This document shows, piece by piece, positions 8,351-17,160 of a stretch of DNA of 42,500 nt. The DNA is taken from positions 1 through 42,500 of the forward strand of contig WBZZ01003600.1 of the NCBI GenBank assembly GCA_019918135.1. The letters run 5' to 3'. Source of the stretch: Paulinella micropora. Taxonomy: Eukaryota; Cercozoa; Imbricatea; Euglyphida; Paulinellidae. A program made the position numbers and the translations under genes. The notes beneath the pieces were generated by a model that saw nothing but the letters and a program-made list of their open reading frames with translations, did not search any database and had not been told where the DNA came from. Numbering within the stretch: position 1 is the first letter of the stretch; every line of letters begins with the position of its first letter.

Positions 8351-9904
8351 CGCCGGCCGGGCTGGGTTCGCCGTGAGCGGCGCCTGGCAGCCCTGCTGGC
8401 GGCGGACCTGGGCGCCGAGCGCGACCTGCTCGCCCGGTGCAACCAGCACGGGGCCCGGCTGCGGTCCCTGGCGCAAGAACACCAGCGGGCCTGGCTGGCC
8501 GCGCCGCACACGCGCGGGATCATGTCCAGCATCGTGTCGGGCGCCAAGGGCTCCCTCGAGGACGTGCAGCAGTTGCAGCTCCAGGCCGGCCTGCACCTGT
8601 ACGCCGGCTCCCTGATCGAGCCGAGCGTCGGCGGCCGGCGCAGCGCCTACTCGCGCCCCGGCGCGCCCGACGACAGCGGCTTCGTGCGCGAGTCCTTCCT
8701 GGCCGGGCTGTCGCTGCGCAGCTTCGGCTGGCACATGGCCGCGTCGCGCGAGGTCGTGGGCCAGAACGTGCGGACCGTGGCCACCACGGGCTACTTCCAG
8801 CACACCCTCAACTTTGTGCTGCAGGGCGCTTACCTGGCGCCCCCGGGCCTGCTGGTGCGCGGGCGGGACTGTGTCATCGACTTCCCCTGCCGGCTGCAGG
8901 ACGGGCTCCACTGTCGCCCGGTCGAGTCACGGCTCGCCGACCTCTTGCAGCAGCAACACCAGCAGCGCGCCAGGCCCTGCGGCCGGCACCCGCTGCTCCC
9001 GCTCTGCCTCGAGCGCCCCCCGCCCGCCGGGGCGCCGGTGGCCACGGGCGCGTGCGGCAACTGCCGGGACCTGTGGGCCGTGGTCCAGGCAGAGCTGGGC
9101 GTCCGGCCGGCCGAGGCGGAGCGCGTGCGGCGCTCCGTCGTCCTGTTCGACCGCCTGCGCTGGCGGGCGGCGCTCGTCCGCCCCGACGCGGCCTGGGCCC
9201 CGCAGGCGCCCTTTGGCCTGCCGGAGCTGGTGTGCCGGGTGCGCCGGGGCTACCCGGCGCTGGCACGGGAGGCACCGCTCGCACCGGAGCGCGACGCCGC
9301 CCGGGCCCACGAGCTCGTGGAGCGCGCCGTCCTGGCCCTGCTGCAATCGCCGGACGAGGACGCCTGGTCCAGCCCGCAGGCGTACGTCGCGTCGGAGCTC
9401 ACGGCCCACCGCGCGGCCGGCGTCTACGCCCTGTCGCTCGGCCTGTTGGAGGCGCTGCTCAAGCAGGTCCTGTACTGCTGCGGGCGCTCGCTGCTGCACT
9501 TTGGCCACTCCGTGGGGGGCCTGGCCGCCTCGTCGTACGGCCACCTGGGCACCCAGCTCACGCTCAACACCCGGCACAAGGCCAGCAGCGTCATGCGGTC
9601 CACCGAGGGCCTCCCGCGCATCCTGGCCCTGACCAGGCTGCAGCCGAAGCAGCGGGACTACTTCGTGCTCGGCCGGGTGCGCTCGTTGCCCGAGATCGAG
9701 CGCTGGCGCGGGCTCGACCCCGCGGCCCGCGGCCGCGTGCCGGCCCTGCACAGCGGCAGCGCGCCCGCCGAGTTCGTCAACCTCTTTGAGCAGCTCGAAC
9801 CGTACGAGCTCTGCCTCGAGCTGCACGGCTTCCGGGACTACCACCAGGAGCTGCGCGCGGCCCAGGCGCAGGCCGCCACGCGCGGGCGGGCGCTCTGGCT
9901 GTAG
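8351..9904 (+). CDS. RPB1-like RNA polymerase subunit, piece 5 (bridge helix and trigger loop)
   Basis: About 515 residues. IMSSIVSGAKGSLEDVQQ (about 8519-8572) matches the funnel motif 'M..SGAKGS..N..Q'. SFLAGLSLRSFGWHMAASRE to TTGYFQHTLNF (about 8693-8815) is the bridge-helix region, 'SF..GL...FFHAM.GREGL.DTA.KTA.TGY.QR.L'. LTLNTRHKASSVMRSTEGLP (about 9557-9616) is the trigger loop, with the catalytic-type His at codon 9575. The frame ends at a TAG (9902-9904) right after GRALWL, although the C-terminal part of the family follows 70 bases later in another frame. Either an indel in the G-rich 9840-9970 stretch or a nonsense change explains this. Confidence 0.85.
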   Translation, partial: RRPGWVRRERRLAALLAADLGAERDLLARCNQHGARLRSLAQEHQRAWLAAPHTRGIMSSIVSGAKGSLEDVQQLQLQAGLHLYAGSLIEPSVGGRRSAYSRPGAPDDSGFVRESFLAGLSLRSFGWHMAASREVVGQNVRTVATTGYFQHTLNFVLQGAYLAPPGLLVRGRDCVIDFPCRLQDGLHCRPVESRLADLLQQQHQQRARPCGRHPLLPLCLERPPPAGAPVATGACGNCRDLWAVVQAELGVRPAEAERVRRSVVLFDRLRWRAALVRPDAAWAPQAPFGLPELVCRVRRGYPALAREAPLAPERDAARAHELVERAVLALLQSPDEDAWSSPQAYVASELTAHRAAGVYALSLGLLEALLKQVLYCCGRSLLHFGHSVGGLAASSYGHLGTQLTLNTRHKASSVMRSTEGLPRILALTRLQPKQRDYFVLGRVRSLPEIERWRGLDPAARGRVPALHSGSAPAEFVNLFEQLEPYELCLELHGFRDYHQELRAAQAQAATRGRALWL

Positions 9905-10833
9905 CAGCAGGACCGGGACCTGGACGCCGGCGGGGGGCGCGTGCGCCGCCGGCGGGGGGCGGCGGCGCCCCGGTGTCGGCGGAGGGCTGTGTCCTTGAGC
10001 TGGACGGCGAGGCCTGCGCCCGGCGCGGGCTGACCCACCGCCTGGTGGTCGCGGCCGTCCGCGCCCAGCTGCCCGCCTTCCTGGCGCTGTCGGCCTGGGT
10101 CGAGGCCCCCGCCGGGGACGCCGTGCCCCCCCACGCCCGCCTGTACCTGTTCGCCCGCTTGGTCCGGCCCGCCGCCGGGGACGACGGGTCCCCGAAGCGG
10201 CCGCCGGCCCCCGCCGCCGGTGGCGGTGGGTCCCCGAAGCGGCCGCCCACGACCCGCCGGGTGCGCGCCAGCACGTACCAGTACAACAGCACCGAGCTGT
10301 TCTGTACGTCGGCCCTGCGCCGGGCCCTGGCCGCCTGCTGGCCCGCGACCGGCGTCGCCAAGGCCAGCTACGACCGGGCGTCGTCCGTGCTCAGCCTGGC
10401 GCTGCAGCCGGGCCAGGTCAGCCTGGAGCGGCTGCGCAAGCTGCTCGCCCGCCCGGAGTGGGTGCCCGAGACCGTCGAGTTCAGCGACCCCTCCCTCGCG
10501 TACCAGCTGCTCGGCATCGAGGCGGCGGCGCTGTGCCTGCGCTACGAGCTGGGCCGGTCCCTGGCGGGCATCGGGGGCCTCAACCAGCTGCACACCGAAA
10601 CACTGTCGCGCGTGATGACGCACACGGGCACGCTGCTGCCCGTCAGCCGCAGCGGCTACGAGAAGCTGGAGCGGGACCCGTTCGAGAAGTCACTCTTTGA
10701 ACGCAACGGCCGCACCTTCCTCGGCGAGAGCCTGGGACAGGCCTCCCACCCCGACTCGTCCTACTGGAGTTTCTTTAGTGGCCGGCCACCCCCCCTAGGG
10801 GACGCCTTCTTCCGGCTCCGGCCGTGCGACTGA
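9905..10833 (+). CDS. RPB1-like RNA polymerase subunit, piece 6 (C-terminus)
   Basis: This frame is open across the join; the well supported part starts at about 9970. CVLELDGEACARRGLTH matches the 'P..LR.ELD...M..K.LT' segment. GIGGLNQLHTETLSRVMTHT and the following residues up to LFERNGRTFLGESLG (about 10567-10735) match the conserved end of RPB1: 'VN.RHL.LL.D.MT..G.L.P.SR.G......PF...SFE......L..A'. The protein stops at 10833, soon after this module, and no heptad-repeat C-terminal domain is present, as is usual for viral RPB1. A Gly/Pro-rich internal repeat (GSPKRPP twice, about 10187-10250) sits in a loop. Confidence 0.8.
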
Positions 10834-10993
10834 CCCCGCACGGACCCGAGCGGACCCCCGAGCGGACCCCGGGCGGCGTGAGGCACACACCGGCACGGCC
10901 ACGCCCCCAGAGGGGGGGGGGAGAGGAAAGGGACGGCCGGCAGGCAAAAGGCAGGGGTTGTACAGCCTGGCCCCCAGCAGGGCTAAGTATTTC

Positions 10994-10999
10994 TTTATT
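10994..10999 (-). terminator. AATAAA-type polyadenylation signal
   Basis: TTTATT on the plus strand is AATAAA on the minus strand. It lies in a rare AT-rich island between RPB1 and the converging minus-strand gene at 11196-11771, which is where the 3' end of that minus-strand transcript would be expected. Confidence 0.45.
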
Positions 11000-11195
11000 A
11001 CAGAGGCTCTTGCTTAACCAGGCCGCGTGCGGCCGTGTGAGAGAGAGAGGGTGCGGCCTAGAGGAGGCGGAGGGAGCACTCCTGCCCCCCCCCCCAGCCG
11101 ACAGTACCGGACGACCACCCGGGCGCGGCGACGCCCAAGCAGCCGGCGCAGAGGATGGGGGAGGGGGGGGCTCAGGACGCGCCCGCCGCGCCCCG

Positions 11196-11771
11196 CTAGC
11201 CCCTTTCTTCTGGGCACGCCGCCCGCCCCCCGGCCTGCCGGCGCCCGGCGCAAGAGTGGCGGGCGGTGCGGCGGGCGGAGCGGCGGGAGCCGCGACGACG
11301 ACGACGCGGGCCTGGCTGCGGACCTCGGCCACCACGGCCGGGGGCAGGTACAGGGCAAACTTGCCGTGCACGCCCAGGCGGTGGGTCAGCAAGTCGTAGG
11401 TCACGGTCCAGTCCGCGCGGTTGTACTCCTTCTGCAGCAACGCGACCGGCAGCCAGCTCGTCGGCCGTTGCGCCGCTCAGCAGGTGCAGCGCGCGTGCGA
11501 CCGCGCGGTACAGCTGGTTCCGGACCTGCAGGTCCCGCCTCGCGCCCGCGGGCGTCGCGTCCGCGCTCCAGGCCAGGGGGAAGGCCACGCGGAGCACAAA
11601 GGGCAGGGTAGAGTAGAGCTCACGGTGGATAGTGCCTAGGTCGCCAAACTCGATGTACTGCCCCAGACTGGTGGACGGAGAGCCCGACTTCCCGGCACTG
11701 ACCTCGCCCCGGCTCTGGCGGGTCCGGCGGGCGTGGAAGAACCGGGCGGAAATAGGCACGCGCGGCGGCAT
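11196..11771 (-). CDS. Unknown protein divergent from histone H3, frameshifted
   Basis: From Met 11771 the protein starts with a basic segment ([14 protein letters not shown]), then a mixed region ([31 protein letters not shown]) and a helix ([20 protein letters not shown]). The coding signal leaves this frame near 11447-11460 and continues in another as [18 protein letters not shown], then [16 protein letters not shown], down to about 11300. Beyond that it becomes Ala/Pro-rich and the real end is unclear; an AATAAA on this strand at 10999 suggests a transcript end near there. I do not recognise the family. It is head to head with H3, and the helix-rich middle leaves a histone-fold partner as an untested idea. 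Confidence 0.5.
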   Translation of the reverse strand: MPPRVPISARFFHARRTRQSRGEVSAGKSGSPSTSLGQYIEFGDLGTIHRELYSTLPFVLRVAFPLAWSADATPAGARRDLQVRNQLYRAVARALHLLSGATADELAAGRVAAEGVQPRGLDRDLRLADPPPGRARQVCPVPAPGRGGRGPQPGPRRRRRGSRRSARRTARHSCAGRRQAGGRAACPEERG

Positions 11772-12377
11772 GCGCTAGGGAGAGAGCAGTCAGTGCCTGG
11801 CTCACCGGTCGGTCGAGGGCCGCCCGCTGGTTGTGGCTGGGGTAGCAGGTGTGGCGGGGGTAGGGGCGTGGGTCCGCCGGGGCGGGCCGCCAGGGGAAAG
11901 AGCCGCGCGCGCCCCGTCCGGCGCGTGACGCCGGCCGAGGGGTGTGGAGGGGGGGAGCACGCACGCCCGGCCAGCGTGTGGCCGGGGCGGGGGAGGGGGA
12001 GGGGAGGGGGTGACACGCACGCCACTCGACGCGGGCGCACGCCGCTCGACACTGGCGCACGCCGCTCGACGCTGGCGCACGCCGCTCCACGCTGGCGCAC
12101 GCCGCTCCACGCGGGCGCACGCCGCTCGACGCAGGCGCTGCCGGAGCGGGCGCCCCCCCCCCCCCCCCCCCACGCACGCGCTGGGGGGGGAGTGTCACGG
12201 GGGCCGAGCGCGCGACGGGGCGGCGCGCTCCCGAGCGCACGTGTCGAAAACGACGACGCGCTCCAACCACGCGCGTGGCACGCGGGCGCGCCCCCCCCCC
12301 CCCACGCCCCCTCGTCGGGCGCAGCTAACCAAGCCAGAATTCCTCTGTCGCTAGAGTTTGTAAGCACCAACACTACC
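11772..12377. other. Divergent spacer upstream of histone H3
   Basis: This spacer of about 600 bases separates the minus-strand gene starting at 11771 from H3. It contains the 20-bp tandem array described separately, a run of 19 C (12153-12171) and another C run just upstream of 12304. The 60 bases before the H3 start are less GC-rich than the rest. Open frames that read through the array are low complexity, and I do not support them as genes. Confidence 0.5.
12011..12138. repeat. 20-bp tandem repeat array, about six copies
   Basis: The unit is close to GCTGGCGCACGCCGCTCGAC, repeated about six times with 1-3 changes per copy (starting near 12011, 12031, 12051, 12071, 12091 and 12111, with a partial copy at 12131). 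It lies in the divergent spacer between an unknown minus-strand gene and histone H3. Its position suggests protein-binding sites or a simple minisatellite. The sequence alone does not decide. Confidence 0.85.
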
Positions 12378-12812
12378 ATGGCTCGCACCAAGCAGACCGC
12401 ACGCAAGAGCACCGGTGGCCAAGCTCCGCGCCGGCAACTGGCTACCAAGGCCGCACGCAAGACCGCCGTCGTCAGCGGTGGAGTCAAGAAGCCCTACCGC
12501 TACCGCCCTGGTACCGTGGCCCTACGCGAGATCCGCCGCTACCAGAAGTCCCAGGACCTGCTGCTGCGCAAACTACCCTTCGCTCGCCTCGTCCGGGAGA
12601 TCGCGCAAGACTTCAAGTCGGACCTGCGCTTCCAGTCCGTGGCGATCCTCGCTTTGCAAGAGGCAGCGGAAGATTACCTGGTGCACTTGTTCGAAGAGGC
12701 ACAGCTGTGTGCCATCCATGCCAAACGCATCACCGTGAGAACCAACGACATCCGTTTGGCGCGTCGCATCCGGGGTGAGCGCTCGCCTAGTGAATTTTTT
12801 GTACCTAAGTAA
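12378..12812 (+). CDS. Histone H3
   Basis: An intact 144-residue H3 with one uninterrupted frame. The N-terminal tail keeps [10 protein letters not shown] (Lys4, Lys9, Ser10), Lys23, Lys27, Lys36 and Lys37. The positions of Lys14 and Lys18 in cellular H3 are Gln and Arg here ([18 protein letters not shown]). The histone fold follows the family closely: [55 protein letters not shown], then HAKRITV and [13 protein letters not shown]. It ends with an extra nine or so residues, SPSEFFVPK, after the usual end. H3 forms nucleosomes with H4, H2A and H2B, and none of those is in the window. A virus-encoded copy would package viral or host chromatin. The gene has no intron. Confidence 0.97.
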   Translation: MARTKQTARKSTGGQAPRRQLATKAARKTAVVSGGVKKPYRYRPGTVALREIRRYQKSQDLLLRKLPFARLVREIAQDFKSDLRFQSVAILALQEAAEDYLVHLFEEAQLCAIHAKRITVRTNDIRLARRIRGERSPSEFFVPK

Positions 12813-12831
12813 CTGCAGTTTTTTGGTTTTG

Positions 12832-12837
12832 ATTAAA
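12832..12837 (+). terminator. ATTAAA polyadenylation signal after H3
   Basis: ATTAAA lies 20 bases after the H3 stop and begins an A-rich run. No histone-type stem-loop is evident by eye in the short 3' flank, so this transcript is more likely polyadenylated than processed like replication-dependent cellular histone mRNA. Confidence 0.5.
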
Positions 12838-13098
12838 AAAAAAGGGAACTTGTACACACACTAAAAAAAGTAGAAACCGGTTTCTTAGACAGTACCGAGC
12901 CGGCCGGGGTCCGGTGCCGGCTAGGAGAGCCCCTCTGTCCAGAGCGGTTCACCGTGGGAGACTTGGTTCTTGAGCGGTTCTTGAGCGGTTCACGACCCTG
13001 AGTCCTTTTACCTGCAAGTGCAGCGACCAGCCCCAGACTCAGAGTGTGCCTGAGCGGAGGGGTGCCCCCCTCCCAACGAGCTAGGCGCGCTGCTTCGT

Positions 13099-13929
13099 TC
13101 AATCCGTCGGGCCCGCTACCTGCCGCGCCGCGACAGCCGGTTTGGTCTCTCCGGCCCCTCGCGGTGGTTCTTGCCCGCTCTGCTGCAGCTCGAGCCGCGC
13201 CGCCGCCTCTCGTTCTTCCCGGTGCTGTGCACCCAGGCTGGTCAGGCACTTGACTACCCGTGCTTCTTCGCCTTTTTTTTGCCCTAGCTCGTACATAGCG
13301 TCCAGCAGTGCTAGCGCCGGCAGCGCAGCCTGTGTGTCGTCCTTTTCCCACCACTGCGACCACCGTGCTAGCCACGGACCAAAGGCTGGCTGCAAGTTAA
13401 TCTCTCGGTCAGTGTCAGACAGTCTGGTACCGGAGGCGGCGAGTCCCGTCCGCTGCGAGAAGACAGCCAGCTCGGTGGCCCAGGTTCCCTTGGCTTGCGC
13501 CACGTACCCTTCGTACCCGGACGTGACGTTCCTCTGTGCCCACTCCCACCACTCCTGCCAGGCTGTTTGCCATCTCTGTCTCGTGCTCTGAAGAACCCCC
13601 TTCCGGTAAGCAGTATCGTTGGTCCGGAGCAGTTCAGCTTCCATGTCCCGCATCTTCTGAATCGGCCCCGGTGTTGGTACGTTGCGCCTGGCAGCACCGG
13701 GCGCCCCTTGCAACCTGGCGACACGCTCTTGCAACAAACCGATCCTGGCCTGTAACGGCCACAGCTCCGCTCGTAGCCTGGCCCGGACGGCTGCTTTCAG
13801 GCGCCGCGCGTGATCTTGGCGACGTTGTAGTTCACCGGCCACGTCCGCCCCCGGCACCGTTCCACCGCTCGCAGCCCGGTGGCGTGCACGGCTACTGCAG
13901 GCCTCTTTGGCCGGCCGCTGGCTAGACAT
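13099..13929 (-). CDS. Coiled-coil protein of unknown function
   Basis: The Met at 13929 gives 276 residues. Residues about 30-75 form a heptad-rich helix (DHARRLKAAVRARLRAELW, then ARIGLLQERVARLQG). The rest is rich in Trp and charged residues (TRQRWQTAWQEWWEWAQRN, WLARWSQWWEKDD), with another helical stretch near the C-terminus (LGAQHREEREAAARLELQQ). I recognise no family. It lies head to head with the recombinase-like gene at 14249, 319 bases away, so the two may share a control region. Codon use resembles its neighbours. Confidence 0.7.
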   Translation of the reverse strand: MSSQRPAKEACSSRARHRAASGGTVPGADVAGELQRRQDHARRLKAAVRARLRAELWPLQARIGLLQERVARLQGAPGAARRNVPTPGPIQKMRDMEAELLRTNDTAYRKGVLQSTRQRWQTAWQEWWEWAQRNVTSGYEGYVAQAKGTWATELAVFSQRTGLAASGTRLSDTDREINLQPAFGPWLARWSQWWEKDDTQAALPALALLDAMYELGQKKGEEARVVKCLTSLGAQHREEREAAARLELQQSGQEPPRGAGETKPAVAARQVAGPTD

Positions 13930-14248
13930 GGCCGAGGCAGCACACGGAGCTACGGGTCTTTTTTTGCTTGGCCGGCAGCCGGGCCGAGGCGCCGTCCCCA
14001 CCCCCGCCCGGCCGCAGGGGGGGGGGGCTTTCTCTTCCCCGGCCCCATGGCGCACGCCCTGCCCCCCCCCTTCCCCCCTCTCCCCTCCCCTCGTGGAGGC
14101 GGGGCGTGGCCTGGCCGCGGGGGAGTGGGTAAGGGGAGGCAGAGCACCGTGTGTGTGTTGTGCGCCCGTGGCCACACTCGGAGCCAGAGGGGAAGCCTCT
14201 TCTTCCCTCCCCCCCTCCCGGCGCCAACATCCGTGGCAGCCGGGACCC

Positions 14249-15811
14249 ATGACCAACCCTAGCTTCCTGCGGCCGATCCCGGGCGGCCTGGCCTACCCGG
14301 CGGCGGGGCCGGGGCTCCGGCACGAGTTTGAGGTGTTCCGCGCCGAGCAGCGGCGGCCCTTCGACCCCGAGCGGTGGGGGGTGGGGCTCGGCCCCCGGGG
14401 CCAACAGTGCGCCCTGTTTGCCACGCTCGCGTTCCTCGGCTTCGCCCACGACCGGCGCTGGTGGCCCCCCTGGCAGACCACGAAGCGGCCCGAGAAGCGG
14501 ACGCTCGGCGCCACCCTCTTCTTCCGGCGGCGCGAGGACGGGTCGTGGAGCACCCGCCTGCGCTCGCGGCTGGTCGGCTGGGTCTGGCACCTCCGGCAGC
14601 GGCTGGGCTACCCCTGGGAGCGGTGCCTGTTCTTGGTGCGCTACCTGCGGCCGGTGGTGCTAAGCGTGGCCGCCGCCTACGCCCGGTCCGGCGCCCGGGA
14701 CGCGGGCCGGCCCTGCCCCGCCGCGGCCTGCCGGCGGCTGCTATGGCGGGCGGCCTACAACCTGCAGCGCCTGGCCACGGCGGAACAGAGCTGGCACCCC
14801 AAGGATGCGGACCTCGCGCTGACCTGGTGGGACCTGCAGGCCGCGCGCACGCTGGCGGCCGGCCGCTACCTGCGCCGCTACCCCACCGCGGCGGCCGAGG
14901 AGGCGGCCGGGGCGGGCGCACGTTATCAGGCGCTGGCGGACCTGGTCGTGCTGTGCCTGCTGAGCCTGACGCCCCAGCCCCGCAGCTCGATCCTGCGCCG
15001 GCTGCAGTTCGGCGTCACCCTGCGGCGCGAGGAGGCGGGTGGGTGCTGGTGGCTAGACCTCAGTAACCCGTTCGAGCTGGCGTCCGTGCACAAGACGGCC
15101 CGCTTCTACTACGACCGAGAGTACGTACAGCCGCTGCCGCTGCAGACGCTGCGACGCTGCGGCCATGATGGGCCCGGCGCGGCGCGGGACGTCGGCGGCC
15201 TGTTGGGCTGGGTACTGCCGGAGTGGCGTGCGCTGGGCCGGGGCCTGGGCACGCGCGGCTTCGTCTTCTCCTGCCGCTACCCGGGCCTCGGCCGGGGCCG
15301 CGGGCGTGGCGCGCTCGTCATTGCCGACGACGAGCTGCAGGCGCGGCTGACCGGGGCGCTGGTGCGGGCCGGGGGGGTGCCGCCGGCGCGCGCGCGGACC
15401 CTGCACGTCTGGCAGCTGCGCAAGCTGGCCGAGACTTTTTTGGCCCAGGCCGGCGACGAGGCAGAGCTGCAGCACAGCTACTGCCAGTACTTTGGGCGGC
15501 ACGGCGCGGACCCCGCGGCCCTGGCCCCGGTGCACCAGCTCACGGCCGCCCTGCACCAGCACTGCCAGCGGACGGCGCAGCGCCGGTACCTGTACCACCT
15601 CATCTTCCGCGAGCGGCTGCGGGCGCTCCTGGACGACTTCGACAGCTTCTGGGCCCGGGCCCTTGTGTACGACGCGGCCGGCGACGAGGTGCGGCTGGAC
15701 CCCGACTTGGTGCGCGCCTGGCTCGGCGGCGGGCCCGGCGCCTGGCCCGGCTCCGGGGCTGCCCCGGCGTTGGTCTGGCCCGGCGAGCTCCGGGAGGAAA
15801 AACAGCCTTAG
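14249..15811 (+). CDS. Tyrosine-recombinase/integrase-like protein
   Basis: 520 residues from the ATG at 14249; the frame is open further upstream but becomes low complexity. The C-terminal half fits the tyrosine recombinase fold: VLCLLSLTPQPRSSILRRLQ (residues 235-252, first catalytic Arg likely 245), a beta hairpin with Lys 282 in HKTARFYYDREYVQPLPLQT, then LHVWQLRKLAETFLAQAG (385-402) with the second Arg at 391, and YFGRH (414-418) in the position of the 'LGH' motif. The usual His two residues before the leucine of 'HxLR' is Trp, with a His two residues earlier. I cannot place the nucleophilic Tyr with confidence. Such enzymes integrate, excise or resolve DNA; here it could serve genome resolution or a mobile element. 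Confidence 0.6.
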   Translation: MTNPSFLRPIPGGLAYPAAGPGLRHEFEVFRAEQRRPFDPERWGVGLGPRGQQCALFATLAFLGFAHDRRWWPPWQTTKRPEKRTLGATLFFRRREDGSWSTRLRSRLVGWVWHLRQRLGYPWERCLFLVRYLRPVVLSVAAAYARSGARDAGRPCPAAACRRLLWRAAYNLQRLATAEQSWHPKDADLALTWWDLQAARTLAAGRYLRRYPTAAAEEAAGAGARYQALADLVVLCLLSLTPQPRSSILRRLQFGVTLRREEAGGCWWLDLSNPFELASVHKTARFYYDREYVQPLPLQTLRRCGHDGPGAARDVGGLLGWVLPEWRALGRGLGTRGFVFSCRYPGLGRGRGRGALVIADDELQARLTGALVRAGGVPPARARTLHVWQLRKLAETFLAQAGDEAELQHSYCQYFGRHGADPAALAPVHQLTAALHQHCQRTAQRRYLYHLIFRERLRALLDDFDSFWARALVYDAAGDEVRLDPDLVRAWLGGGPGAWPGSGAAPALVWPGELREEKQP

Positions 15812-15869
15812 GGGGGGGACCGGGGGACCGGGGGCGGCGAGTACCAGAGTGAGGCCAGCAAACTCTTCG

Positions 15870-15875
15870 TTTAAT
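15870..15875 (-). terminator. ATTAAA polyadenylation signal on the minus strand
   Basis: TTTAAT on the plus strand gives ATTAAA on the minus strand, 83 bases past the stop of the minus-strand gene 15958-17160, in the short AT-rich island between two converging genes. Confidence 0.45.
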
Positions 15876-15957
15876 CAAACACACCAAAAAAGGACTGCGG
15901 CGGGAGCCCCGGCGGCCGGACCAACCCCCGCGTGCGCCAGGGGCTTCTTCTGTCTGC

Positions 15958-17160
15958 TTAGTACACCTCGATCACTTCCCGGCCCGGCGGCGGCCGGTCT
16001 GGTACGGCTGTGGCGGGCGCAGCCGCCGGTGCTTCCGCCGGGACGCACGGTGCTTCCGCCGGGACGCACGGGGCCCCGGCGGCCACCGCCGGGGCCGGCG
16101 TCACCGCGGATACTTGGTACTCCTCACTTGGTCCCCAGCCGTGGTATTGCAACGCCGGCAGGCAAAGGTGCAGCACGTACTTAGATTCACCGTCAAAGAG
16201 CAGTTGGCGGTCGAAATCCACGCCGTAGCAATGCCCGTCAAAAGAGACCAGCGCCAGCCCCGAGCGCCACGGTGACAGCAGCCAGTCAGTGCCCTTGTGC
16301 TGCTCGCGACACCTGCTCACGACGGCCGGTGGTTGCGGGAGCGAGTCGAGAAACTCCAAGAACACTGGCCACGAACTAATACGCCTGGGAAACTGGTGCA
16401 TGAGCCTACCGAAGCGGCGGGGCGCGTGGCAGACATTAAAGAGCGCAAACGCCGTGCAGCCGTAATCCTGGTCGTGCCGGTACCTCTGCTTGATCTCGGT
16501 GGCAAAGGTGCTGGCGGCCACGAGGCCGCGGCACACACGGAACGGGCGCCCCTGCCCGGGGCGCTCGGGGCGGTGGATGGACACGCAGAGGGTAGGACGG
16601 CCCGCCGGCTCCCGAGGGACTAGGCGGCAAGAGAAGGTGCGCTGGAAGAGGCTGACCAGGGCCACGGGGGCGCCGTCCCCGCGCTCCGCCACCGTCGCGC
16701 GGGGAGGCTGCCGGGCCGGCGTGGTAGCCCCCTCGACGAAGGGCGCGGCGAGGGCCGCCAGCGCTACCACCGCCACTCGGCGGAGCGTGTCGTGGTGCCG
16801 CAACGCGATCGACGGAAAGTCCACGTACCTGCTGGGGCTGGCGATCCTGCCCCGGTACAAATCGTTCCCCGTGTCCAGCACTTCGCCGGTCGGGAGGACG
16901 GCCACCGCCCCCTGAAAAAGCCAGGCCTCCGCTTGTTCCGGCAAGCTGCGTCCTCCCCGGGCGAGCGGCGAGAGCAGAGCCACCAGCTCTGCGACGGGCG
17001 CGGGAGGAGGCTCCGGTGCCTGGTGCTCCGGTGGGGTCGTAGGCGCCGGGGGCCCTGGAGGCTCCGGGGCCTTGTGCTTCTTGAACGGGCGCTGCACGGC
17101 GGTGGGCGTGGTTGGCCCTTCGGTCGGGCGCTCGGGCCACGGGGCGGCAGTCGTAAGCAT
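15958..17160 (-). CDS. Unknown protein, possible papain-fold cysteine peptidase
   Basis: 400 residues from Met 17160. Residues 1-60 are Pro-rich and disordered with a basic patch (RPFKKHK, 24-30). Residues 60-345 look folded. The notable motifs are HDQDYGCTAFALFNVC (229-244), with Cys 235 before a helix, and LVSFDGHCYGVDFDRQLLFD (304-323), with His 310 on a strand and Asp 323 on the next. That order and spacing recall the Cys-His-Asp arrangement of papain-like peptidases and Ulp/OTU-type enzymes, but I see no match to a named family. The C-terminus is Ala/Pro-rich, with CVPAEAP given twice in a row. It converges with the recombinase-like gene. Confidence 0.65.
   Translation of the reverse strand: MLTTAAPWPERPTEGPTTPTAVQRPFKKHKAPEPPGPPAPTTPPEHQAPEPPPAPVAELVALLSPLARGGRSLPEQAEAWLFQGAVAVLPTGEVLDTGNDLYRGRIASPSRYVDFPSIALRHHDTLRRVAVVALAALAAPFVEGATTPARQPPRATVAERGDGAPVALVSLFQRTFSCRLVPREPAGRPTLCVSIHRPERPGQGRPFRVCRGLVAASTFATEIKQRYRHDQDYGCTAFALFNVCHAPRRFGRLMHQFPRRISSWPVFLEFLDSLPQPPAVVSRCREQHKGTDWLLSPWRSGLALVSFDGHCYGVDFDRQLLFDGESKYVLHLCLPALQYHGWGPSEEYQVSAVTPAPAVAAGAPCVPAEAPCVPAEAPAAAPATAVPDRPPPGREVIEVY

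Noticed and set aside
4948..10833. Introns or inteins as the cause of the RPB1 breaks
   Set aside because: Matching family sequence stops and resumes within a few bases at several joins, leaving no room for an intron, and no intein motifs or splice-site pairs are evident. The 9905-9970 gap is too short and lacks them too.
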